NCBI GenBank assembly: GCA_035487155.1
Contig: DATHMK010000031.1
Location: 56,309-120,308, forward strand
Direction: 5' to 3'
Length of the DNA: 64,000 nt
Source of the DNA: DAIDKA01 sp035487155
GTDB taxonomy: Bacteria; Pseudomonadota; Gammaproteobacteria; Steroidobacterales; Steroidobacteraceae
Position 1 is the stretch's first letter. Every line of letters begins with the position of its first letter. Under the pieces are notes generated by a model, which had not been told where the DNA came from, ran no database searches, and was given only the letters and a program-made list of their open reading frames with translations. The position numbers and the translations under genes are program-made. Shown piece by piece: positions 57,511 through 64,000 of this stretch.

Positions 57511-59232
57511 ATGCTGACCTATCTGCACATCCTGGATTTCGCCATCATCGATGCGCTGGAGCTGGACCTGCGCTCCGGCCTGACCGTGCTCACCGGGGAA
57601 ACCGGCGCCGGCAAATCCATCCTGGTGGATGCGCTGCAGCTCATCGCCGGCGGCCGCGCCGGGGCCGAAGTGGTGCGCCATGGCGCGCAGCGCGCCGAGG
57701 TGACCGCGACCTTCGAGCTGGCACAGGCCCCGCGCGAGCTGAAGAGCTGGCTCGAGGATCAGGCCATCAGCGTCGAACAGGAACTGTCGGTGCGGCGGGT
57801 GGTGAGCGCGGACGGGCGCTCGCGCGCCTACCTGAACGGCCAGTCGGTGACCGTTCAGCAGCTGCGCGAGGCGGGCAACATCCTGCTGGACATCCACGGT
57901 CAGCATGAATTCCAGACCCTCACCCGCAGCACCGGGCAGCGCGATCTGCTCGACGGTTTCGCTCGCCATGAAGCATCCGTCGGGGAAGTCGAGATCGCCC
58001 AGCGGGTGTGGCTGAAACTGCTCAACGCCGCCCTGGAGCTGGAAACCAAGGCGCGTGATCGGGACTCCCGACTGTCGCTGCTGCGCTATCAGGCACAGGA
58101 ACTCACGGCGCTGGGGCTGACCGAGGGTGAGTTCAACGCGCTCAACGAGGAGGCGACCCGCATGGCCAACCGCGGGCGCATCACCGAGTCGCTGCAGGGC
58201 GCCCTGGGGCAGCTGTACGAAGAGGATCAGGGCAGCGCACACGCGGCGCTCGCCCGTGCGCTGCAACAGCTCAAGAGCGTGGCGGGGCTGGATCCGGGCA
58301 TCGCAGCGGTCGTCACGCTGGTGGACAGCGCGGCCATCCAGATCCACGAGGCGGCGCGGGAGCTGCAGCGGTATCTGGATTCACAGGATTTCGATGCGGC
58401 CCGGCAGGATCAGGTGCAGCGCCGACTGGCCGCCATCGAGGACCTGGCGCGCAAGAACCGGGTCACACCGGCGCAGCTGCATGAGCGCGCCGCGCAACTG
58501 GCCACCGAGCTCGCGCAGCTTGAATCCGCGGAAAGCGACCTGGCGACGGTGCGCGCCGACCTGGCGCAGGCCCTGGATCGCTACCGCGAACAGGCCAAGC
58601 TGCTGTCGGCACGACGCGCCACGGCCGCCAGGGCCCTTGCCAAGACCGTGACCAACCACATGCAGCAGCTGGGCATGACCGGGGGCCGGTTCCAGATCGA
58701 TGTCACCCCGCTGGAGTCCACCGAGCCGCAGCCGCACGGCATCGATCAGATCGAGTTTCGCGTCACCGCCAATCCCGGGCAGCCGCTGCGCGCCTTGTCC
58801 AAGGTGGCCTCGGGCGGGGAACTCGCCCGTCTGTCCCTGGCGGTGCAGGTGGCCTGCGCCGGACGTGATTCACGCTGCATGGTGTTCGATGAGGTCGATG
58901 CGGGGATCGGCGGGGCCATCGCCGAGATCGTGGGCCGGGAACTGCGCACGCTGGCCGAACGTGCCCAGGTGCTGTGCGTGACCCACCTGCCCCAGGTGGC
59001 CTCCCAGGGCCATCACCACCTGCGGGTCAACAAGCTCACCGATGGCAAGACCACGCGCACCTCGCTGACCGAGCTGTCGGGGCAGGAGCGGGTCGAGGAG
59101 CTGGCGCGGATGCTGGGCGGGGTCGACATCAGCGCCAAGGCGCGCGAACACGCCCAGGAGATGCTGCGCCAGGTCGAGGTCAGGTCTTCGGGCGATGCGC
59201 GCAGGTCTGACGGACGCAGTGGCCATAAATGA
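57511..59232 (+). CDS. recN: DNA repair protein RecN
   Basis: A 573-residue SMC-like ATPase in double-strand break repair. Walker A is LTGETGAGKSILVDAL near the start; a long coiled coil (about residues 170-390) separates it from the signature KVASGGELARLSLAVQ and Walker B RCMVFDEVDAGIGG. The frame is open far upstream, but ATG 57511 directly after nadK matches the family. Its last 53 bases overlap the end of the convergent fur gene. Confidence 0.96.
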   Translation: MLTYLHILDFAIIDALELDLRSGLTVLTGETGAGKSILVDALQLIAGGRAGAEVVRHGAQRAEVTATFELAQAPRELKSWLEDQAISVEQELSVRRVVSADGRSRAYLNGQSVTVQQLREAGNILLDIHGQHEFQTLTRSTGQRDLLDGFARHEASVGEVEIAQRVWLKLLNAALELETKARDRDSRLSLLRYQAQELTALGLTEGEFNALNEEATRMANRGRITESLQGALGQLYEEDQGSAHAALARALQQLKSVAGLDPGIAAVVTLVDSAAIQIHEAARELQRYLDSQDFDAARQDQVQRRLAAIEDLARKNRVTPAQLHERAAQLATELAQLESAESDLATVRADLAQALDRYREQAKLLSARRATAARALAKTVTNHMQQLGMTGGRFQIDVTPLESTEPQPHGIDQIEFRVTANPGQPLRALSKVASGGELARLSLAVQVACAGRDSRCMVFDEVDAGIGGAIAEIVGRELRTLAERAQVLCVTHLPQVASQGHHHLRVNKLTDGKTTRTSLTELSGQERVEELARMLGGVDISAKAREHAQEMLRQVEVRSSGDARRSDGRSGHK

Positions 59233-59608
59233 TCAGGGAGTGATCCCGGATCTCGAACCCCAGCTTCTTGGCCACCGTCCCCTGGCGCTCCTCGATGCCG
59301 GTATCCATGAACTCTTCGACTCGGCCGCAGTCCAGACACACAATATGGTCATGGTGAGTGCCATGGTTGAGTTCGAAAACCGCCATTCCGTCTTCGAAGT
59401 GGTGCCGGGTCACCAGGCTGGCCGCCTCGAACTGGGTGAGCACGCGGTACACCGTGGCGAGGCCGATGTCCTCATTGGACTCCAGCAATGAGCGGTAGAT
59501 GTCCTCGGCCGACAGGTGGCGGGTCTGGCTGCTTTCCAGGATTTCCAGGATTTTCAGCCGCGGCAGCGTCACCTTCAGACCGGCCTTGCGCAGGTCCTTA
59601 CCTTCCAT
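59180..59608 (-). CDS. fur: Ferric uptake regulator Fur
   Basis: A 142-residue iron-responsive repressor. A winged helix (LRKAGLKVTLPRLKILEILE, LATVYRVLTQFEAASLV) and the metal region HGTHHDHIVCLDCGRVEEFMD with a C-terminal Cys pair (GHCVRQTC) are present. AGGAG lies upstream of ATG 59608. The gene ends inside recN on the opposite strand. A divergent 88-base gap separates it from bamE, as in Pseudomonas. Confidence 0.97.
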   Translation of the reverse strand: MEGKDLRKAGLKVTLPRLKILEILESSQTRHLSAEDIYRSLLESNEDIGLATVYRVLTQFEAASLVTRHHFEDGMAVFELNHGTHHDHIVCLDCGRVEEFMDTGIEERQGTVAKKLGFEIRDHSLIIYGHCVRQTCAHRPKT

Positions 59609-59696
59609 GCCGTGTTCTCCTGATGCCAGTCGGCTTTGGCCGGGGCGATGCGGTATCATGCATTTATTATCCCGCTTTCAAGTGACAAGTCACGCA

Positions 59697-60080
59697 ATGA
59701 GATTGCCAACGATTGTGCCGTGGCGCCGCATGAGCGCCGTTTTCGCCTGCCTGGCCCTGCTGGGCGCCACCTCCGGCTGCGTGTACCGCATCACCGTACA
59801 GCAGGGCAATTTCCTGGAAAAACGCAATACCGATCAGCTGACGGCCGGCATGACCAAGGTCCAGGTGCGCTACCTTCTGGGTACCCCCATGGTGCCGTCG
59901 ATCTTCGACAATGATCGCTGGGATTACCTGTACTACCTGAAGGTCGGCCGGGCCAAGCCCATCCAGCGCCAGTTGACTGTGTATTTCAAGGACGACAAGG
60001 TCGACCGGATCGATCGGCACGGCCAGGAGGCCGTGACGCCGGACGCACCGCAAGGCCGGATTCCGGCGAACGCCCTGTAG
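59697..60080 (+). CDS. bamE: Outer membrane protein assembly factor BamE (OmlA/SmpA)
   Basis: A 127-residue lipoprotein of the BAM complex that inserts beta-barrels. The lipobox ends TSGC (Cys28); the domain has GNFLEKRNTDQLTAGMTKVQVRYLLGTPMV (read in parts) and WDYLYYLK. ATG 59697 gives the correct signal peptide; earlier in-frame starts do not. Converges with the RnfH gene four bases away. Confidence 0.96.
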   Translation: MRLPTIVPWRRMSAVFACLALLGATSGCVYRITVQQGNFLEKRNTDQLTAGMTKVQVRYLLGTPMVPSIFDNDRWDYLYYLKVGRAKPIQRQLTVYFKDDKVDRIDRHGQEAVTPDAPQGRIPANAL

Positions 60081-60084
60081 GCCC

Positions 60085-60378
60085 CTAACGCCCCCGCACG
60101 CGGGTGCGGCGACTGGTGCGTGGATCGTTGAGCAGGGGCCGATAGATCTCCAGCCGGTCCCCGTCGCGGGGCACATCCTCGCGCCGACAGGGTTCCCCGA
60201 ATATTCCCAGTAAGTCCGAGTCCCAGGGCACCAGAGCCTCTTCGCCACCGGCCCGGGCCTGCAGCCGGGCCTGCTCGAGCAGCTGCGCCACGCTGGCGGC
60301 GGCCGGCAGCTCCACGCGCCACAGCAACTGCCGCGCCGGCAGTGCGAATGCCACCAGGCAGCGCTTGCGTTCGTTCAC
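60085..60378 (-). CDS. RnfH family ubiquitin-like protein
   Basis: A 97-residue beta-grasp protein (RnfH/RatB family): RCLVAFALPARQLLWRVELP, a short helix (SVAQLLEQA), then LLGIFGEPCRREDVPRDGDRLEIYRPL (read in parts). The exact role is unsettled. Its start overlaps the ratA stop (ATGA), the same pairing as in E. coli. Confidence 0.93.
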   Translation of the reverse strand: MNERKRCLVAFALPARQLLWRVELPAAASVAQLLEQARLQARAGGEEALVPWDSDLLGIFGEPCRREDVPRDGDRLEIYRPLLNDPRTSRRTRVRGR

Positions 60379-60824
60379 GGCCCCGCCGCACCCATTGCCC
60401 GCGCGCGCGCCACGAAGGCGTCCACCAGCGAGCCGGCCGTCTCTTCAAACAGGGGCTCGAACACCAGGCCCGTCAGCCGGTTGGCGAATGCAAAGCGCAT
60501 CAGCAGATCGATCCGGCAGCCGCATTGAGCGGCAGTTTCGAGCGGGGTGAGGGTCCATTCTCCTTCCAGCACCCGAAACGGACCGCTCACCAGGTGCATG
60601 CTGATGTGGCGATCGGCGCTAAGCTCGTTGCGGGTGGTGAACTGGGCATGCAGCGCTCCGCGGCGCACGCTGATGCTGGCCAGGATCTCCTGATCGCTGC
60701 GCGAGAGTACCTGTGCGCTGATGCACCAGGGCAGAAACTGCGGATAGCTCTCGATGTCATTGATCAGCGCAAACATCCGCTGCGCAGTTTGCGCGATCAG
60801 TGCCGAGCGCCTCACCTCTCTCAT
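60375..60824 (-). CDS. ratA: RatA family START-domain protein
   Basis: A 149-residue START/polyketide-cyclase fold protein. REVRRSALIAQTAQRMFALINDIESYPQFLPWC is the family opening (read in parts), with a long C-terminal helix (LFEETAGSLVDAFVARA). Relatives are described as coenzyme Q-binding (COQ10-like) or as the RatA ribosome-association inhibitor. The start is 19 bases from the divergent smpB start. Confidence 0.93.
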   Translation of the reverse strand: MREVRRSALIAQTAQRMFALINDIESYPQFLPWCISAQVLSRSDQEILASISVRRGALHAQFTTRNELSADRHISMHLVSGPFRVLEGEWTLTPLETAAQCGCRIDLLMRFAFANRLTGLVFEPLFEETAGSLVDAFVARARAMGAAGP

Positions 60825-60843
60825 CGGTACAATTGTGCCCCAA
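60825..60843. promoter_or_regulatory. 19-base ratA/smpB divergent gap with palindromic -10-like element
   Basis: TACAAT (60828-60833) on the plus strand and CACAAT on the minus strand (60832-60837) share the palindrome ACAATTGT (60830-60837). Each lies 7-10 bases before its ATG, so both messages would be leaderless or nearly so. No ribosome site fits in the gap. Confidence 0.45.
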
Positions 60844-61311
60844 ATGACCCAGCCCAAACCAGAACCGAAACTGATTGCCGAAAACCGCAAGGCGCGCTTC
60901 GATTATTTCATCGAGGACCGCTTTGAGGCCGGCATGGTGCTGCAGGGCTGGGAGGTCAAGGCGATGCGCGCCGGCAAGGCCAACCTCACCGAGTCCTACG
61001 TGTACGTCAAGAACGGGGAGGCTTTCCTGTATGGCGCGCATCTTGCGCCGCTGAATACCACTTCCACCCACTTCATCGCCGTGCCCACCCGCACGCGCAA
61101 ACTGCTGCTCAATCGCTCCGAGCTCGAACAGCTGGAGGATGCCGTGGAGCGCAGCGGCTATACCCTGGTGCCGCTTGAGATGTACTGGAAGGCCGGGCGC
61201 GCCAAGCTGCGCATCGGCGTCGCCAAGGGCAAGAAGCAGCACGACAAGCGCGCGACCGAAAAGGATCGCGACTGGCAGCGGGACAAAGCCCGCATCCTGC
61301 GGACCCGCTAG
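60844..61311 (+). CDS. smpB: SsrA-binding protein SmpB
   Basis: A 155-residue OB-fold partner of tmRNA in trans-translation. ENRKARFDYFIEDRFEAGMVLQGWEVKAMRAG (read in parts), TRTRKLLLNRSEL and the basic tail KKQHDKRATEKDRDWQRDKARIL that reaches into the decoding site are typical. ATG 60844 is fixed by family length. The ssrA gene lies 2.6 kb downstream on the same strand. Confidence 0.97.
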   Translation: MTQPKPEPKLIAENRKARFDYFIEDRFEAGMVLQGWEVKAMRAGKANLTESYVYVKNGEAFLYGAHLAPLNTTSTHFIAVPTRTRKLLLNRSELEQLEDAVERSGYTLVPLEMYWKAGRAKLRIGVAKGKKQHDKRATEKDRDWQRDKARILRTR

Positions 61312-61315
61312 CGCG

Positions 61316-62095
61316 TCATTTCGGGAACGCGTACGTCAGATTGAAGGTCAGCAGCGAATCGGTCTTCACCAGCGGCGGCGGCGGACTGCTATTGTGCTTG
61401 ACCTCGTAGGCGATGGTGATCGAGAGAGTCTTGGACATCGCCACCTGCAGCCCCAGGTCGTTCTGCAACAGCGTGTTGTCGGATCCTGATTCGGCCGCCA
61501 CCACGTCGGTGAGCTTGGTGCTGTCATTGAAGGCGTACATGCCCTTGATGGACGCGGTGGCCACGGCACCGGACTCCGCCTCCTCAGGAGTGCGCGAAAT
61601 GACATCGCCCGCAGCGTCCTTGTCGATCTCCTCGGGACGCAGGCGCCGGTAACCGACACCGAGCTGCACATCCAGGGTCGCATCCTTGAGTTTCACGATG
61701 GAATAGCCGGCGCCGGCCGAGAGCGTCTCCTGGTACTGGAAACCGCTGAACTTGTCGTCGTCGTAATGCAAGGCGCCGAAGGCGAACACGCGATCGGTGA
61801 TGTTGTAGTTGGACTGCCATTGCGCGTCGAACATCTCGGCGCTGACGATGTCATTGGACTTGCCGTACAGCCCCGCCAGCTGCAGATCATGCTTCCACAT
61901 CTCGGAGTTCACGGTAACCTCGAGCTTCGCGTTCGCGGTCTGCGCGTCGGTGTTGCCGTGGGAGGAGACATAGCCCACCTGGGCCTTGACCACCAGCGGC
62001 GGGGGCGGCGCAGCCGGAGGGTCATCGGCCAGTACCCACAGCGGCGCGGCCAGCGCGCCTGCGCAAAAGACCCCCTTGAGAATTCTTGAGACCAT
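61316..62095 (-). CDS. DUF481 outer membrane protein
   Basis: A 259-residue exported protein with a signal peptide (LKGVFCAGALAAPLWVLA) and a Pro-rich linker (PPAAPPPP). A DUF481/YdiY-type beta-barrel domain follows: VGYVSSHGNTDAQTANAKLEV, ERYGLYGKSN-type strands and a terminal TFNLTYAFPK with final aromatic. DUF481 proteins are salt- or acid-inducible outer-membrane proteins of unclear role. ATG 62095 follows GGGGGAG closely (3 bases), so ATG 62107 is an alternative. Downstream of the trehalase gene by 79 bases. Confidence 0.82.
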   Translation of the reverse strand: MVSRILKGVFCAGALAAPLWVLADDPPAAPPPPLVVKAQVGYVSSHGNTDAQTANAKLEVTVNSEMWKHDLQLAGLYGKSNDIVSAEMFDAQWQSNYNITDRVFAFGALHYDDDKFSGFQYQETLSAGAGYSIVKLKDATLDVQLGVGYRRLRPEEIDKDAAGDVISRTPEEAESGAVATASIKGMYAFNDSTKLTDVVAAESGSDNTLLQNDLGLQVAMSKTLSITIAYEVKHNSSPPPPLVKTDSLLTFNLTYAFPK

Positions 62096-62174
62096 GTTCT
62101 CCCCCATTGCAGCTATGCCAGAAAAGCGCGCGGATTTAAGCACCGCGCCGGCACGCAAGTCACGTTACGTAACC

Positions 62175-63761
62175 TTATGGATCAGGACAGCGAGCGGGCG
62201 TGGCATACGCTGTGAAGGCCGGGTACAGCGCCATGAGCTGGCGCGTCACCCCGTTGGTCCAGCCAAACCCATCCTGCAGCGGATATTCGCCACCACCACC
62301 GCCCCCTTGGGCCACGACATTGTATTTCTCCACCAGCCTGCCACTGTTCTGATACGCACTGGTGACAGTGACCAGCCAGCGGCAGGCGATCAGCGCGGCC
62401 AGCGGCGCCTGGCCGGCATCCCTCAACCCTCTGACTGCGATCCATTGCAGCGGCGCCCAGCCGTTCGGCGCATCCCACTGCAGGCCCGTGGTCAGTGTCG
62501 TGGTGGCAAGCCCGCCGCGTGCCAGCAGCGAGGCGCGCACCACGGCCGCGACACGCTGCGCCTGCGCAGCGCTGGCGAGTGATTCAAACAGGGGATACAG
62601 CGTCGCGGCCGAGAGCACCGGGGTTTGATGCTGATCGGTCCAGCGATAGTCGCTGAAGGCGCCGCGACTCTCATCCCACAGATAGCGATCGATGGCGCGA
62701 TGGCGCCGGGCCGCACGCCGCGTAAACTCGTCGCGGCAGGCGCGATCGCCCTGGCGTTCGCAGCCCGCGCGGATCGCCTGCTCCAGGCCGAACAGCAGGC
62801 TGTTCAAATCCACCGGCGTGATCTGCGTGGTCTGGATGGAACTCAAGGAGCGCGGATCACGCAGCCAGCGTGAACTGAAGTCCCAACCGCTCTCGGCCGC
62901 CGCGCGGATGTCCCGATACAGCTGCCCGGGCTCACGCCCGCTGCGGCGTGCCAGATTCACATCCTCACGCCAGGATTCATCGCGCGGCGCATCGACATCA
63001 TCCCAGTAGCGATTGAGCAGCGCGCCGTCCGCCAGCCTCACGACGCGGCGCGCGGCGCCAGGCTGCTGCAACTGCCTCGCACCCGCCATCCAGAAGGCGT
63101 ATTCGCGGCGCATCTGCGGCAGGTACCGAGCCCAGGCGGCGGCCGGATCATCCGGCCGCGACAGCGCCACCATTTCGAAGAAGAACGGCGGCTGTGAGCG
63201 GCCCAGGTAATAGGTTCGTGTGCCGTTCGGGACGTGGCCATAGGTGTCGATCAGCCAGGCGAAATCATCGATCATGGCCTGCACCAGATCCGGTCGACCG
63301 CTTCGCGCCAGGCCCAGCATCGTGAAGTAGGAATCCCAGTAATACAGCTCGCGAAACCGTCCGCCCGGCACCACATAGGGTTTGGGCAGCGGCAGTGCCG
63401 AGGCATAGCGGGGTACCGTGGGGGTGTCGCGTTCAAGTTGCGCCCACAAGGCATCAATGTGCGGACCGATCGGCCGCTGCGCCGCCACCGGCATTGAAAC
63501 CACCGCAGCGGTACTCGGCACGGTGAAGCGTTGGGCGATGAATTGGCGCAACGCCACGGGCGATGCGGGCCGCTGCGCATGGTACTCACCCACGATGACG
63601 TCCGGGGATTGCAGCGGCACGGCGTCGGCGAAGGTCTTGCTGTCCGGGAAAATCCCGGCGCTGGCCACGGCCGCGAACAGATCCTGGAATTCGACCTGCG
63701 GGGCTGGCGCTGTGGAGGATGCGACGGTCGCGCCGAGCAGCAGCAGAATCAGCGTTCGCAT
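62175..63761 (-). CDS. Periplasmic alpha,alpha-trehalase
   Basis: A 528-residue GH37 enzyme splitting trehalose into two glucose. Both family signatures are present: PGGRFRELYYWDSY (about 131-144) and QWDAPNGWAP (about 428). The GGGGGGEY loop and DGFGWTNGV near the end are also typical. A signal peptide (TLILLLLGATVASSTA) places it in the periplasm, like TreA. No trehalose transporter or synthase is adjacent, so it probably scavenges external trehalose or serves osmotic adaptation. Confidence 0.94.
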   Translation of the reverse strand: MRTLILLLLGATVASSTAPAPQVEFQDLFAAVASAGIFPDSKTFADAVPLQSPDVIVGEYHAQRPASPVALRQFIAQRFTVPSTAAVVSMPVAAQRPIGPHIDALWAQLERDTPTVPRYASALPLPKPYVVPGGRFRELYYWDSYFTMLGLARSGRPDLVQAMIDDFAWLIDTYGHVPNGTRTYYLGRSQPPFFFEMVALSRPDDPAAAWARYLPQMRREYAFWMAGARQLQQPGAARRVVRLADGALLNRYWDDVDAPRDESWREDVNLARRSGREPGQLYRDIRAAAESGWDFSSRWLRDPRSLSSIQTTQITPVDLNSLLFGLEQAIRAGCERQGDRACRDEFTRRAARRHRAIDRYLWDESRGAFSDYRWTDQHQTPVLSAATLYPLFESLASAAQAQRVAAVVRASLLARGGLATTTLTTGLQWDAPNGWAPLQWIAVRGLRDAGQAPLAALIACRWLVTVTSAYQNSGRLVEKYNVVAQGGGGGGEYPLQDGFGWTNGVTRQLMALYPAFTAYATPARCPDP

Positions 63762-63849
63762 CACACCGCCCAGTCTGTACGAGGAACCGCGAAATTGCCG
63801 GAGAAACCAGGGTCAGAGTGTTCTGACAGCCCGCCCCGGCCATTTGCGG

Positions 63850-63855
63850 TACAAT
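63850..63855 (+). promoter_or_regulatory. Candidate -10 of the ssrA promoter
   Basis: TACAAT 14 bases before the mature tmRNA 5' end; CTGACA at 63823-63828 could be the -35 but the spacing (21) is too wide. The short extra 5' piece would be removed by RNase P. Confidence 0.45.
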
Positions 63856-63869
63856 CAGCGGTTCCCGAA

Positions 63870-64000
63870 GGGGGCGACCGGTTTCGACGCGGGTTGCAAA
63901 ACTTCAGGGGCGTACCGAGGTGCATGGGTCCTCGTTAAACTCTTGTGCAAATTATAGTTGCCAACGACGACAACTTCGCTCTGGCCGCTTAACCCGGCCT
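63870..64000 (+). ncRNA. ssrA: tmRNA, 5' part (continues beyond the window)
   Basis: It starts GGGGGCGACCGGTTTCGACG, the conserved tRNA-like 5' end. The tag frame is at 63960-63992 and encodes ANDDNFALAA followed by TAA, a gammaproteobacterial-type proteolysis tag. About a third of the RNA is inside the window; the 3' tRNA-like half is missing. With SmpB it frees stalled ribosomes. Confidence 0.97.

Noticed and set aside
59609..59696. A Fur box between fur and bamE (GATAAT followed by a partial repeat)
   Set aside because: Only the first hexamer matches; about 8 of 19 positions fit the consensus.

Overview
The window is about 64 kb of high-GC chromosomal DNA from a gammaproteobacterium. The evidence is gene order. 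The block hrcA-grpE-dnaK-dnaJ-dapB-carA-carB-greA, the yhbY/rlmE-ftsH-folP-glmM-tpiA-secG-tRNA-Leu(GAG) block and the nadK-recN-fur-bamE-rnfH-ratA-smpB-ssrA block are arrangements known from Pseudomonas, Xanthomonas-type bacteria and, in part, E. coli. The tmRNA tag is ANDDNFALAA, of gammaproteobacterial type. An hrcA repressor gene ahead of grpE points to a Xanthomonadales/Nevskiales-like lineage rather than to enterics; this placement is inference. I saw no insertion sequences, prophage genes, CRISPR arrays or rRNA.

Layout. 1-6 kb: the end of a GGDEF-EAL protein, then a plus-strand envelope cluster (DUF4331 protein, tiny lipoprotein, secreted TPR protein, HupE/UreJ-type membrane protein with an EF-hand, secreted unknown). 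6-8 kb: MscS channel, upp and a yeast-type cytosine deaminase. 8-12 kb: a small orphan gene, a large DUF4382-like lipoprotein and a fatty acid desaturase. 12-21.3 kb: an IclR regulator diverging from a tight five-gene operon (citryl-CoA lyase-like, CaiB-type CoA transferase, VOC protein, MetE-like protein, intradiol dioxygenase). Beside it is a second tight operon (MFS transporter, two tandem secreted paralogues, O-methyltransferase). 21.3-24.6 kb: a poorly coding stretch, a small membrane protein, and a coupled lipase-like lipoprotein/OmpW pair. 24.6-39 kb: the complete nuoA-N operon for respiratory complex I. 39-64 kb: the conserved housekeeping block, ending in a periplasmic trehalase and the start of ssrA, which runs off the window.

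Working together. upp and the cytosine deaminase form a cytosine-to-UMP salvage route, and carAB feeds pyrimidine and arginine synthesis behind an attenuator-like hairpin. hrcA-grpE-dnaK-dnaJ is a heat-shock operon to which dapB is translationally coupled. smpB and ssrA supply trans-translation. The accessory part most likely to hold undescribed biology is the IclR-controlled operon: it combines ring-cleavage chemistry with CoA activation and a citryl-CoA-lyase-type cleavage, and lacks the usual beta-ketoadipate or maleylacetate genes. The DUF4331/lipoprotein/TPR/HupE cluster comes second.

Limits. All calls are from reading the sequence and translations by eye. No alignments, profile searches or folding programs were run. 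Family names rest on motifs recognised from memory, and promoter or operator calls are pattern matches only.
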